64,000 nt of DNA from SHZL01 sp963784425 (GCA_963784425.1 CAWARM010000018.1:1-64000), one strand, 5' to 3'. Counted from the stretch's first letter, positions 1 through 10,398 are shown. Notes: generated by a model from the letters alone, not told the origin. Numbers and translations: made by a program.

Positions 1-407
1 ACCCGCGTGGGTGGCCATGACGATTTCCAGCAGCCCCTGGTCACCGCCGGCAAGCGCGGATTTCAAATCGCCTTTTAGCAACGAGGCGAAGGGCTCCAGG
101 GTTTTCCATTCTGGATGCTGCGGCGCGAGCGCTTTTACGCGATCGAGTGCGAAATACAATTGGACAGGCAACGGCTGTTCACACCACAGCGTGCCGTCGT
201 TTCGAAGACCGCTATGCGCTCATGGACAGGCACGAAGTGCGGTGAGCCGGCCGTCGTCACTTTTCCCACAAACTCAACAATGGACTTTTTTGCAGGACCG
301 TCGCTCCATGAGGGTAACGGGTCAGCGGCGTGAGCAAGTGCAGCAGCGAACGAGATGAAAAGCGCGAGCGCGGCGGCGATAAGGTTGCATTCGTGTTTGG
401 ATTTCAT
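1..407 (-). pseudogene. HAD-family hydrolase, frameshifted in motif I and cut by the window edge
   Basis: The start at 407 follows a purine-rich ribosome binding site (GGAAGAGAG) and opens a cleavable signal peptide of about 27 residues ending near AHA. The protein then reads VPVHERIAVF, after which the frame breaks near 200-204. Restoring one base in the Asp codon gives FDNDGTLW, the nucleophile motif (DxDGT) of haloacid dehalogenase phosphatases. The new frame continues without a stop to the left edge (for example LYFALDRVKAL). Family knowledge suggests a secreted phosphatase-like hydrolase; the substrate is unknown. It lies downstream of two arylsulfatase genes on the same strand and may have been co-expressed with them, although a terminator separates it from the nearer one. 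The deletion falls exactly on the catalytic motif, so an unrepaired product would be inactive. An assembly indel is the alternative. Confidence 0.75.
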
Positions 408-468
408 TGTTCTCTCTTCCTTACCACAGTCATTGGTTTTTCAACATGCTAACAATACGTGGCAGAGC

Positions 469-497
469 AAAAAAAGGCGCTTCACAGTGGAAGCGCC
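469..497 (-). terminator. Rho-independent terminator after the first arylsulfatase
   Basis: A perfect 8-bp stem (GGCGCTTC at 476-483, GAAGCGCC at 490-497) with a 6-nt loop is followed, on the minus strand, by a run of seven or more T. It sits about 30 bp past the restored arylsulfatase stop codon and before the HAD hydrolase gene. Confidence 0.8.
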
Positions 498-525
498 TTT
501 CGAAACGCAGGATGCCGTAAGAGCC

Positions 526-2185
526 CTAGTTTCCGGTCGGCAAAGAAATGTTCACGCCTTCCTTCTGCAGTGCGTCCTTGACGTACTGGAAATCTGGTAC
601 TTCGAAATCTCCACCGGCCCGTCGTAGGTCATGCTTTGCATCTTCCGTGGTGGATAATCCACGTACGTCTTCATCAGCTTATCGATGGCTGCGCTGATGG
701 GCACCATGGTCCAGGTGCGTTCGGTGACGTTGCTCATGAAGATGTCGTACCGCTCCTGTGGGTCAGCCCACAGGTCGAACACCTGCGGGACGGTTGCCAC
801 ATAGCTTGATGCGCCCTTCCAGCCAAGATTTGTGTCCACGGCCAGGCCACCGGTTGGCTGCCCATCATCGCCGCGCAGGTTGAACACCGCCTTGTAGTTG
901 CCGAGGCGCGCCGCACCCGGTGACAGTTCATTTTCGGTGAAGTAGAACCACTCATTGCGCGGCGACTTGCCCGTTCCAAACAGGACGGGCGACATGTCGT
1001 AGCTGTCGAACATGATGGGCGCGCCTTCACGGTCTTTTGTCGGCAGAGCGACACCGGCCACTGACGCAAAAGTGGCCATCAGGTCGAGGCCGCCGATGAT
1101 TTCGTGATTCTTTGTATCTGCCTTGATCTTGCCGGGCCAGATGGCAATTGCCGGAACGCGGTTGCCGCCTTCGCGCACGGTGCCCTTGGTGCCACGGAAT
1201 GGCGTATAGCCGGCATCGGGATAGACGTCCTGCCATGCGCCGTTGTCGGTGGTATAGAACACCAGCGTGTTCTGGTCCATGCCGAGCGCACGCAGCTTGT
1301 CCATAATGCGGCCGATGCGCGTGTCGAGCTCGACGATGGAATCTGCGTACTTCGACTTCGACATCGACTTTAGCTGAAACTCGGGTGCCGGCATGTTGGG
1401 CTGGTGCACCTTCATGAAATTGACGTTGATGAAGAAGGGCTTGTCGGATTTCGCTGCGTCATCCAGAAACTCCAGTGCCGCTTTCTCCACGTATCCGTCG
1501 AAATAGGGAATACCGACCACACCTTCCTTGCCATCGATCACCGGTGTGTCCACGTACTGGCCGTTGATCTTGAATACTTCGATCGGTGTTTCCCCGGCAT
1601 TGCCGACATTGCGCCCTTGGTGATCTTCTGGAACATCGCGCGCAGTGCCGGATCCATGTCAGGGAACCAGGTTGGATCACCATAGGTGTAGGCATTCAGG
1701 TGATACAGGCCGGCGTACTTCATCACGTCGTAGCCTTGCGCATTCGGCAGCGCATAATCTGCCTCGCCGAGGTGCCACTTGCCGGTAAAATACGTCTGGT
1801 AGCCGCCCTGCTTGAGCACTGAGGCCAGCGTCCATTCAGCTGCAGGCAAGCCGCCGCCCTGGCCCTGGAAGGCCACGGTGGTCATGCCGCTGCGATTGGG
1901 AATGCGCCCGGTCTGCATGGCGGCGCGGCCCGGCGTGCAACTGGGCTGTGCGTAAAACGAGAAAAATGTCATACCTTCCTGAGCCATCCGGTCGATGCTG
2001 GGCGTTGGCATGCCACGGCCCTCGCCCCCGCCATAAGGGCCGAGGTCACCATAGCCCGTGTCGTCCGAGACGATTAACAGGATATTGGGTTGCTTGCCTT
2101 TCGACGCAGCCATTGCCGGCGAGCTCACAGCCACAAGCATTGCGCTGGCAGCCATGACTGTTGCTAACAATCTATGTGATTTCAT
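526..2185 (-). pseudogene. Secreted arylsulfatase with two frameshifts
   Basis: The ATG at 2185 follows the ribosome binding site GAGGAGAGAG. A signal peptide (about residues 1-27) precedes the sulfatase core PNILLIVSDD, where the Asp pair is metal-binding. The formylglycine site is CTPGR with Cys near residue 83, matching C-x-P-x-R, followed by the TGR and GKWHLGE motifs. The frame breaks near 1593-1596, in a G run that appears one base short. It continues as PIEVFKINGQYVDTP through FYTTDNGAW and the C-terminal region. A second break near 593-597 separates EISK from the expected tail YVKDALQKEG, whose stop is at 526. The restored product is about 550 residues, usual for the family. Such enzymes hydrolyse sulfate esters in the periplasm or outside the cell after Cys-to-formylglycine conversion. 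No formylglycine-generating enzyme gene lies in the window. Confidence 0.85.
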
Positions 2186-2223
2186 TGCTCTCTCCTCAGT
2201 GAGTTGACTCCTTCCTTACAACA

Positions 2224-2250
2224 ATAAAGGGCGGCCCTTGTGGGCCGCCC
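2224..2250 (-). terminator. Rho-independent terminator after the second arylsulfatase
   Basis: A perfect 9-bp stem GGGCGGCCC / GGGCCGCCC (2229-2237 and 2242-2250) with loop TTGT is followed on the minus strand by TTTATTG. It lies between the two sulfatase genes, 17 bp past the upstream gene's stop, so the downstream sulfatase probably has its own promoter or depends on readthrough. Confidence 0.8.
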
Positions 2251-2266
2251 GTCAGAGCTGGCTTGT

Positions 2267-3908
2267 TTAGCTACTCGGGCCTTTGCTTGCCGCTGCGGCC
2301 TGCTGCATCTTGGACTCCATCTCGGCCTTGACGGCGTCAAGATTGAAACTCGCACCCCTTTGCATCGGCGGGAATTCCAGGAAAGTCTGGAGTTCCTTGC
2401 CCATCACCTGCTGGACAAATACGAAGCGCCAGAACTGGAACTTGAACCAGTCGAAGTACTGCTGTGCGCCTTCCTTTGTGCCATTGCTGGGCCAGCCCAT
2501 GCGCTCGAATGGATCCAGGCGCAAATTGGTGATGAAGGGCACGTCGTAAGTGAGTTTGGTACCCAACCAGCCGTGGGGCTGGTCATATGAAGCGGAACTT
2601 GTAGTCATCGATACGTACTGCGCCAATCGAGCTCTCACCCAGGTAGAATATTTCGTGGCGATTGGACGGGCCTTTGCCGGTGATTGCATCCATCTGGTTG
2701 TAACCGTCCAGGTGTACCTTATAGGTCTGGCCACCAAGCTCCTTGCCCTGCAGCAACTCCTGGGTGATGTTTGGATTACCCGCTGCAGCCACGAAGGTGG
2801 GGAACCAGTCCAGGCCTGAGAATATTCCGTTCTGCACCGAATCGGCAGGCACCTTGCCTGGCCAGCGCAGGATGGCTGGCACGCGGAAGCCACCTTCCAT
2901 CACTGTGCCCTTGGATTGCGCAAATGGAGTCGTGCCGCCATCAGGCCAGGTGAAAAGCTCAGTGCCGTTGTCGGTGGTAAACACCACAATGGTGTTGTCG
3001 TCCACGCCCATGTCCTTGAGCTTTTGCATTACCAGGCCCACGTCGTCGTCAAGCTGGGCCATGCCAGCTTCCTCTTCAGACCAGCCATTCTCCGAGTTGC
3101 GCATGGCCTCGTACTTCGGGGAAAGGTGCGTGACGATGTGCATGCGGGTGGGATTGAGCCAGACGAAAAATGGCTTGCCGTCCTTCTTGGCTTTTTCCAT
3201 GAACTGGAGGGCGAAGTCACGAATCTCGTCATCCACGGTTTCCATCCGTTTCGGATAGAGGGTGCCGGCGTCTTCAATTTTCTGCTTGCCGATCGCGCCC
3301 CAGCGCGGCTGTACGGTCGGGTCATCCACTTCAGTGGCCCAGCTATGCACCATGTTGCGAGGGCCTACCTGGTCCAGGAGATTCTGCGGGTAGTTCGGAT
3401 GTGCCGGGTCTTCCATCGCGTCGAGGTGATATAGATAACCGAAGAATTCGTCAAACCCGTGGACAGTAGGCAGGAACTCATTCTTGTCGCCAAGATGGTT
3501 CTTGCCAAATTGGCCTGTTGCATAGCCCATGGCTTTCAAAGCCGTGGCGATGGTGACTGCCTGGGCGGGAAGACCGGTGGGGGCGCCGGCCTGACCAACC
3601 GTGGTCATGCCCGTACGGATCGGTAGTTCACCGGTGATGAAATTGGCGCGCCCGGCTGTGCAGCTTGCTTCGGCATAGTAATCGGTAAACAGCATGCCTT
3701 CTTTTGCCAGCGTGTCGAGGTTGGGTGTACGCCCGGCCATCATGCCGCGATGGTAGGCGCCGATGTTCCACATGCCGATGTCGTCGCCCATGATGACGAC
3801 AATATTGGGCTGCTTGGTACTCGCTGCCTGGGCTGGCAGGATCATACTGGCAAACGTTAGTGTCACAGCCAGCAGCAAACGGCTGCCGGCCTTAAGTTGG
3901 TATTTCAT
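2267..3908 (-). pseudogene. Secreted arylsulfatase with one frameshift
   Basis: The start ATG at 3908 has the ribosome binding site GGAGAGA; a longer in-frame opening at 3953 lacks one. A signal peptide ends near residue 28 (PAQA). The core carries PNIVVIMGDD and the modification site CTAGR with Cys at about 83, the C-x-A-x-R variant also accepted by maturation enzymes. Further family motifs are GKNHLGD, FVWLNPTRMH and FTTDNGTE. The frame stops at 2583 just after IDDYKFRFI, while the next frame carries on as DQPHGWLGTKL and ends at 2267. One extra base near 2585-2590 explains this. The restored protein is about 545 residues. It is a diverged paralogue of the adjacent sulfatase, suggesting a sulfate-ester scavenging pair. 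The break could be real decay or an assembly insertion. Confidence 0.85.
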
Positions 3909-4034
3909 GAGTCTCTCCACTCGGTTGATGATTGATGCGGCAGCATGAATCAATTCAGGCTGCGCCGGGCTAGCTTAGGCTCGGATTGTTACGGTATCAA
4001 GGCAAACGCGAGAATGTGGCCCGGAGGTCCGAAT

Positions 4035-4529
4035 TCAGTCCTCCAGCAGGCTACGCAGCATCCAGGCAGTTTTTTCATGGATTTCAAGGCGTTGGGTCAA
4101 AAGATCGGCAGTGGGCTGGTCGTTGGCCGAGTTGGCCAGCGGGAACAGTTTGCGTGCTGTGCGCGCGGTGGCTTCCTGGGCAGCGACCAGGTGGCGGATC
4201 ATGTCATCCGCCTTGGGTACGCCTTCAACTTCCTTGATGGAGGCCAGCTTGACGAATTCCTTGTAGGTGCCGGGCGCCGGATGGCCGAGTGCGCGAATGC
4301 GCTCGGCGATGATGTCCAGCGCGTTCCATTGCTCGGTGTATTGGGCCATGAACATCAGGTGCAGGCTGTTGAACTGTGGTCCGGTAACGTTCCAGTGAAA
4401 ATTATGTGTCATCAGGTACAGCGTGTAGCTGTCTGCCAGCAGGGCGGAAAGACCCCGCACAATTTTCTCGCGGTCAGCGGCGCTGATGCCGATGTCGATC
4501 CCGGTTGCCTTGGTTTTTTTACTGCTCAT
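4035..4529 (-). CDS. dps: Dps-family ferritin-like DNA-protection protein
   Basis: The 164-residue product contains the Dps core from about residue 30 to the end. The intersubunit ferroxidase residues can be placed by comparison with E. coli Dps: His45 (in HWN), His57, Asp72 and Glu76 have exactly the E. coli spacing (51, 63, 78, 82). The family forms dodecamers that oxidise Fe2+ with H2O2, store the iron and, in many members, bind DNA during starvation. The Lys-rich start (MSSKKTK) could serve DNA binding, as the flexible tail does in E. coli; this is inference. It is a single gene on the minus strand, with the upstream region shared divergently with the TolB/TPR gene. The usual OxyR or sigma-S control cannot be confirmed here. 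Confidence 0.95.
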   Translation of the reverse strand: MSSKKTKATGIDIGISAADREKIVRGLSALLADSYTLYLMTHNFHWNVTGPQFNSLHLMFMAQYTEQWNALDIIAERIRALGHPAPGTYKEFVKLASIKEVEGVPKADDMIRHLVAAQEATARTARKLFPLANSANDQPTADLLTQRLEIHEKTAWMLRSLLED

Positions 4530-4719
4530 GCTCTTTCTCCGAAAATGAATGGCTCTGGTCAGTGTAGCAGTTTCGCTTGCCCGTCTGTCCTCCTATGGGT
4601 CGCAGCGCCATTTTGCCAACCCGGGAAAGGGATCCAAGTGGTATTCATCATGCTTCTTAGTTATCAGTCTTGGCGCTTGCTATCATAGCGGGTACTTTCT
4701 AAAACCCGGACCACCGTGG

Positions 4720-6345
4720 ATGGCTGAATCTATTGTCAAGTTCTGGCAAGAACTGAAACGCCGCAAGGTCGTGCGGGTAGCCATTGTCTATGCGCTTGTA
4801 GCTTGGGTGCTGGTGCAGGTTTCCACGGTACTGTTCCCTGCCTTGTTGTTGCCGGAATGGAGTTCGCGGCTGGTCGTGGTGCTGGTGATGATCGGGTTTC
4901 CCGTCGCCCTGGTGCTGGCATGGGCATTCGAGGCTACTCCGGGAGGGCTGCGTCGGGATGCTTCAACCGCTGCCTCCAGCTCTAAACCTGTAATAACGGA
5001 GAACTTTGCTCCGCGCGGCACAGACACCGCCAGAAAACCGCTCGAGTTGGTCGATGAACGACGGGGAATCGTAGTTCTGCCGTTTACCAACATGAGCGAG
5101 AATTCGGAAAATGAGTTCTTCAGCGACGGCGTCACCGAGGAAATCCTTAACCTGCTGGCCCGTCAGCCTGGATTGCGCGTCGTTTCCCGGACCACTTCGT
5201 TTACTTTCAAGGGCAGTCCCCTGGATATCCGCGCCATTGCCGACCGGCTCGGGGTGCAAATCGTGCTGGAAGGCAGCATCCGGCGAGCCGGAAACCGGGT
5301 GCGGATCACGGCGCAGCTGATCGACGCCACCAACGATGGGCATTTATGGTCCAACCGCTTTGATCGCGAGATCGACGATATTTTCAACGTTCAGGCAGAA
5401 ATTGCGCGTTCCATCGTGGACGCCATGGATCTTGAGCCGGGAGCTTTTGCGGATTCTGAAGCGTGCACCTGCAACATCGAGGCCTATGACTATTACCTTC
5501 GCGGTCGCCAGTATTTCCACACAATATCCGACAGCGGGTTGAAGTTTGCCGAACAGATGTTCAACAAGGCCATCGAGATCGATCCGCTCTTTGCCCGCGC
5601 TTACGCCGGATTGGCCGATACCCACAGCATGATAGCCCAGTGGTTTGACCGCTCGCCCGAACGCCTTGAGGCAGCCGATCGCGCCAGCCGGAAAGCGCTT
5701 GAACTTGCGCCCAACCTGGCAGAGTCCCACTCCGCGCGTGGCTTTGCTTTATCCCTGAACGGCGATTTCACCACGGCCTCCAGTGAATTCGAGCAGGCCC
5801 TGGAACTGGATCCGCAGAATTACGATGCCCTGTATCTCTATGGCCGGTCGCGGCTGGTTGAAGGCAGGTTCAAGGAAGCAGCGGATTTGTGGGCGAGGGC
5901 GCATGCCACCCAACCTGACGAGTTCCAGAGCCTGGCGCTGATGTCCTCTGCGTTGAAAAACTTCGACCCGGAGGCTGCAGCCGTTACCGCGCGTCAATCT
6001 ATCGTCGCGATCGAACGACGGCTGGAACTCAATCCTGACGATCTGCGCGCCTTGAGCCTGGGCGCCGGCCAGCTGGTGGGCGCCGGGCGCGTGGAGGAAG
6101 GTCTCGCCATGGCGGAACGGGCATTGGAGCTGGCACCAGGAGATAAGAGCGTTCTGTATAACACCGCCTGCTGCTTTGCACGGGCCGGGCGCAAGGAGAG
6201 GGCACTGGAGTTGCTCGAACAGCGCTTGCAGCGATCCGGTACGATTTATCGCGAATGGGTGGAACACGATTCGGACTTCGCCGGACTGCGCGGGGATCCG
6301 CGCTTCATTGCCCTGTTGGACCGGATGCCCCGCGTGGCTGGCTGA
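4720..6345 (+). CDS. Membrane-anchored TolB-like/TPR protein
   Basis: The ATG at 4720 was chosen because the recognisable family start (AESIVKFWQELKRRKVVRVA) begins there; an earlier in-frame opening at 4549 gives no family-like sequence. Residues 19-41 and 49-70 are two hydrophobic helices, followed by LAWAFEATPGG. A linker leads to a TolB-N/FlgO-like domain (about 116-235; VVLPFTNMS, FFSDGVTEEI, LEGSIRRAG). The rest, about 250-541, is TPR-like helical repeats. In many proteobacteria this architecture is annotated as adenylate cyclase-like or TPR protein, but no cyclase or winged-helix domain is present here. The function is unknown; TPRs suggest a protein-interaction scaffold at the inner membrane. 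It is 19 bp upstream of the TonB-dependent receptor gene and probably opens that operon. A close paralogue lies at 40613-42223. Confidence 0.8.
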   Translation: MAESIVKFWQELKRRKVVRVAIVYALVAWVLVQVSTVLFPALLLPEWSSRLVVVLVMIGFPVALVLAWAFEATPGGLRRDASTAASSSKPVITENFAPRGTDTARKPLELVDERRGIVVLPFTNMSENSENEFFSDGVTEEILNLLARQPGLRVVSRTTSFTFKGSPLDIRAIADRLGVQIVLEGSIRRAGNRVRITAQLIDATNDGHLWSNRFDREIDDIFNVQAEIARSIVDAMDLEPGAFADSEACTCNIEAYDYYLRGRQYFHTISDSGLKFAEQMFNKAIEIDPLFARAYAGLADTHSMIAQWFDRSPERLEAADRASRKALELAPNLAESHSARGFALSLNGDFTTASSEFEQALELDPQNYDALYLYGRSRLVEGRFKEAADLWARAHATQPDEFQSLALMSSALKNFDPEAAAVTARQSIVAIERRLELNPDDLRALSLGAGQLVGAGRVEEGLAMAERALELAPGDKSVLYNTACCFARAGRKERALELLEQRLQRSGTIYREWVEHDSDFAGLRGDPRFIALLDRMPRVAG

Positions 6346-6364
6346 TGGGGATGTGCGTGACGCA

Positions 6365-8465
6365 ATGGTAATAAAAGGTTTAGCCAGGAGCTGCCTGCTG
6401 CTTGCAGGTCTGCTGGGCACACTGCTGGCGCAGGCCCAGGGCGAAAGCGCTTCTTTACTCGATGAAGTAACCGTCACTGCCACGCGCATCCCCGTGGAAT
6501 GGATACGGCTGCCACTGGCGGTTGGCTGGGTGGACCAGGACGAGATTCAGCTCGGGCGTCAACAGCTTGGCCTGGATGAAGTCGCTGGTCAATATCCCCG
6601 GGGTGTTTTCCCAGAATCGCTATAACTTTGCCCAGGATCTGCGCGTTTCCATTCGCGGCTTTGGCGCGCGGGCCAATTTCGGCATACGCGGCATCATGCT
6701 GATTGCCGATGACATTCCCCTGACCATGCCGGACGGGCAGGGCAACGTGGATTCGCTGGATCTGGGCTCGACGCAGTCGGTCGAGGTGATTCGCGGTCCG
6801 GTGTCGGCCGTATATGGCGCCGCCGGTGGCGGGGTGATCAATATTCGCACCGAAGAGGGGCCCGAAATACCTTACCTATCGGGTCGGCTGAGCTTTGGCA
6901 GTTATGATTACAGTTTGGCGCAGGCAAAAGCCGGAGGACAAACCGGCAAGGCCAACTGGCTGGCGAGCCTGTCCAATACGCAACTCGACGGCTACCGTCA
7001 GCAATCGGCGTACAAACGTACCTTGTGGAACAGTAAAATGCGGTATGACTTTGATGATTCCTCATCGCTGACGGTGGTGTTCAATGCGGTGGATTCGCCC
7101 GAAGCACAGGATGCAGGCGGCTTGACCGCAGCAGAGGTCCAGGCGAACCGGCGCCAGGCCGCGCCACGCAATGTGCAATTTGACGCAGACGAAACCGTGC
7201 AGCAACAGCAACTGGGCCTCGCCTGGCGCAAAACCCTGAACAGTGAGAATGAGTTCCTGCTCCACGCCTACGGCATTCTGCGTGATTTCACCAATCTTTT
7301 GCCTTTTTCGATCAACGCCAACGGGCAGGGCGGCAGTGTCGAGCTGAGTCGCAAGGTGGCCGGCGCGGGCGGGCACTGGACGTGGAGCAAAGCGCTGGCC
7401 GGGAAGGTTCCCAACCAATTGGTGCTCGGCTTCGAGCTCGGCGCCCAACGTGACCTGCGTTCGCGCTTTGCCAACAACGAGGGGGTGCTGGGCGACCTGA
7501 CCACCCGGCAGGACGAGGATGTGAGCACGGCCGGAGTATTTGCGGAGGATACGCTGCAGATCACGGAGCAGTGGACGCTGAGCGCTGGCGCTCGCCTCGA
7601 TGGCATGGACTACAGCGTCAATGACCGGATCCCGGAAGTTAATGGAGTTCCTTCGGATGAGTCCGGCGATACCCGTTTCAACCATTTCAGCCCGATGGCC
7701 GGCGCCTCCTGGCATCGCGACGAAGCGCTGAATCTCTATGCCAATATCTCAACCTCGTTCGACCCTCCGGCGATTGTCGAACTGGCCAATCCCAACGGCC
7801 CTACCGGCTTCAACCAGGACCTCGGTCCACAGACAGCTACCAATTACGAGATCGGGCTCAAGGGCCTGGTAACCGGCCGCTGGCATTACGAGCTGGCGCT
7901 GTTTCATATCGATGTCAGCAATGAAATCGTGGCTTATGAACTCACCGGCTCGGGCCAGTCTTTTTTCCGTAACTCGGGTAAGTCCACGCACAACGGCGCA
8001 GAAGTGGGGGTTTCGCTGGAACTGGCGCCAGGACTGACCAGCCGGCTGGCCTATACCTGGTCCGATTTCACCTTCAAGGACTTCAGCGAACCGGCGGGCG
8101 CAGCGGGGTTTAACGTATACGATGGTAATCGCATTCCCGGCGTACCGGAGCAGCAGGCCAACCTCGATCTTGCGTACCAGCACTCGTCCGGGTTCTATGC
8201 CGGGTTTGATTTGCTCTACGTTGGGGCTTTTTTTGCGAATAACGCGAACTCGGTCAAGACCGACCCTTACATTGTTGCCACTGTGCGTGCAGGCTACAGG
8301 TGGGTATCGGGCAGTTGGACGCTGGAACCGTTCGTTGGGGTGAACAACCTCTTCAATGAGAAATACATGGACAATATCCGCCTCAATGCCACCTTCGGGC
8401 GCTACTACGAGCCCGCGCCGGAGCGGAATGTGTATGGGGGGGTGGAGCTAAAGTATGGTTTCTGA
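6365..8465 (+). pseudogene. TonB-dependent outer-membrane receptor, one frameshift
   Basis: From ATG 6365 the protein has a signal peptide ending near AQAQG, then DEVTVTATRIP, typical of the TonB-box region. The frame is lost at about 6581: one extra G after GLDE moves the plug domain into another frame, where it continues as LVNIPGVFSQNRYNF, IRGFGARANFGIRG and VEVIRGPVSAVYG. The beta-barrel runs to 8465 and ends with GGVELKYGF, a typical aromatic terminus. The restored length is about 700 residues, normal for a 22-strand TonB-dependent receptor. The family imports siderophores, vitamins or other scarce ligands using TonB energy; the ligand is not evident. The gene's end overlaps the STAS-MlaE permease start by 11 bp, implying coupled expression with an MCE lipid transporter. 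The frameshift may be an assembly artefact because the rest is intact. Confidence 0.85.
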
Positions 8466-9582
8466 GAGCGGCGTTGGTTTCATCCTGGAAGGTGCAACCG
8501 CCCGGTGTCGCGGAAACTGGACTGCCGCCAATCTTCACGATATCGAACAGCGTTTGTCCACGGCAGACTGGCCGGCGACGGATATCCGCATTGACCTCGG
8601 CGCAATCGAAAGCCTGGATACCGTCGGCGCCTGGTTGCTGCACCGTACGATCAGTGCGCTTGAGAGTGGCGGCGCAGAACAAGGGCGGCAGGTTCAGGTC
8701 GATGGCGCGGATGTGCGCACGCGGCAATTGCTGGCGCTGGTTGGCGGCAAGAGCGCAGGGGCTGACAACCCTCCAAAACCGTATCTGCCGGGCCTGCTTG
8801 AGAGTACTGGCAAACACACCAGCGACCAGCTGGAGCAGTACCTGGATTTCCTCGCTTTTATCGGAAATCTTGCACTGTACACCGGCCGGGCGTTACTGCG
8901 GCCGTGGCGCATTCGCTGGAACCAGGTGGTCAAGGAACTGCAAGCCGCAGGGGTCAATGCCTTGCCTATTGTTGGCTTGTTGACCTTCCTGATCGGCATC
9001 GTGATCGCGTACCAGGGCGGCATGGTTTTGCGTGACTATGGCGCCAACCTCTACGTGGCGGACATCGTGGGTCTTTCCATGGTGCGGGAACTGGCGCCCC
9101 TGATCACGGCGATTATCATCGCTGGTCGTACCGGATCAGCGTACACAGCGCAAATCGGTACGATGATGGTCACCGAAGAGGTTGACGCGCTGCGCAGCAT
9201 GGGCATTTCCCCGCTGGAAATGCTGGTTCTGCCTAAATTGATCGCTCTGTTGATCGCATTGCCCTTGTTGACCGTGTGGGCCGATGCCCTCGGGTTGTTT
9301 GGCGGGCTGATCATGGCCAATGCCATGCTCGATTTGAACCCGGCCACCTTCCTTGACCGGCTGGCCGAGGCTTTGACGCTGGATTCGTATTTGAGTGGTA
9401 TTGGCAAGGCGCCGGTGTTTGCCGTCATTATTGCAGCCGTGGGATGTTTCCAGGGTTTCCGGGTTCGTGGCAGTGCCGGCAGCGTTGGACGACAGACGAC
9501 CGTGAGCGTGGTCGAATCAATTTTCCTGGTCATCATCGTGGATGCGGCTTTTTCCATGGCGTTTGCAAAATTAGGCATTTGA
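8455..9582 (+). CDS. MlaE-family ABC permease with N-terminal STAS domain
   Basis: Residues 1 to about 95 resemble a STAS domain (IRIDLGAIESLDTVGAWLL). From about 110 the protein is an MlaE/YrbE permease with RPWRIRW, the conserved GLLTFLIG and QGGMVLRDYGAN region, and TEEVDALRSMGISPLEMLV. Several transmembrane helices follow to residue 375. MlaE permeases form the inner-membrane core of phospholipid/MCE transporters. Here the STAS module, a separate MlaB subunit in E. coli, is fused in. The start overlaps the receptor gene's 3' end by 11 bp, and the ATPase gene begins 3 bp after the stop, so translational coupling is likely. Confidence 0.92.
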   Translation: MVSESGVGFILEGATARCRGNWTAANLHDIEQRLSTADWPATDIRIDLGAIESLDTVGAWLLHRTISALESGGAEQGRQVQVDGADVRTRQLLALVGGKSAGADNPPKPYLPGLLESTGKHTSDQLEQYLDFLAFIGNLALYTGRALLRPWRIRWNQVVKELQAAGVNALPIVGLLTFLIGIVIAYQGGMVLRDYGANLYVADIVGLSMVRELAPLITAIIIAGRTGSAYTAQIGTMMVTEEVDALRSMGISPLEMLVLPKLIALLIALPLLTVWADALGLFGGLIMANAMLDLNPATFLDRLAEALTLDSYLSGIGKAPVFAVIIAAVGCFQGFRVRGSAGSVGRQTTVSVVESIFLVIIVDAAFSMAFAKLGI

Positions 9583-9585
9583 ATC

Positions 9586-10398
9586 ATGGAATCTGCACAG
9601 CGTTTCAAGGATCATCCCGATAAACCGGACCCGGGAGGACCGGTGCTCGAAGGGCGTGACCTGGCGATGTCCTTTGGCGCCAAGCGGGTGTTCGAGGGCA
9701 TTAATGTAGGTATTCGGCAAGGTGAAGTGCTGGCCATTGTCGGTGGCAGCGGCAGCGGAAAATCAACCCTGATGCGCCAGCTTGCCTTGTTACAGACACC
9801 GACCGCCGGCTCGGTCACGGTGTTTGGCACTACGGTGACGGATATGGAAAGCCCCAGCGCCAATTCCATGCGGCGGCGTCTTGGTGTCATGTTTCAAAAC
9901 GGTGCGTTGTTCGGCGATCTTACCGTGCTGGAAAACGTCAGTGTGCCCTTGCAGGAACACACGGACTTGAGCCTGCCGTTGATTGAACAGGTTGCCATGC
10001 TGAAAATCGCCCTTGCGGGACTTGAGCCGGAAGCGGCAGCGCTTTATCCCAGCCAGTTGAGCGGCGGAATGCGCAAGCGTGCTGCGGTCGCGCGCGGCAT
10101 TGCCCTCGATCCGGCCGTGCTGTTCCTGGATGAGCCGAGCTCCGGCCTCGACCCGATCAGTGCCGATGCGATGGATGAACTGGTAGTCCAGTTGAAAGAG
10201 ACACTGGGTTTGGCGGTAGTGCTGGTCACGCACGACATGGATTCCCTGTGGCGGGTTGCGGACCGGATCCTGTTGTTGTCTGATGGCAGGGTGGCTGCCG
10301 AAGGTACAATTCACCAGCTGGTGGATTCCAGTAATTCGGCGGCAAGGGAATTTTTCCACAGCCGCCGGGGCCGGGCGTCAGGAGCGATGTATGACTAG
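9586..10398 (+). CDS. MlaF-like ABC transporter ATPase
   Basis: The 270-residue ATPase has Walker A GGSGSGKST (about residues 49-57), the Q-loop region MFQNGALF, signature LSGGM, Walker B VLFLDEPSSGLDP and switch His in LVTHDMDS. The closest family is the MlaF/Ttg2A ATPases of MCE lipid transporters, supported by its position between the MlaE-type permease and the MCE protein. It should power lipid or hydrophobe movement across the envelope; the direction cannot be read from sequence. Its last 8 bp overlap the start of the MCE gene. Confidence 0.93.
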   Translation: MESAQRFKDHPDKPDPGGPVLEGRDLAMSFGAKRVFEGINVGIRQGEVLAIVGGSGSGKSTLMRQLALLQTPTAGSVTVFGTTVTDMESPSANSMRRRLGVMFQNGALFGDLTVLENVSVPLQEHTDLSLPLIEQVAMLKIALAGLEPEAAALYPSQLSGGMRKRAAVARGIALDPAVLFLDEPSSGLDPISADAMDELVVQLKETLGLAVVLVTHDMDSLWRVADRILLLSDGRVAAEGTIHQLVDSSNSAAREFFHSRRGRASGAMYD

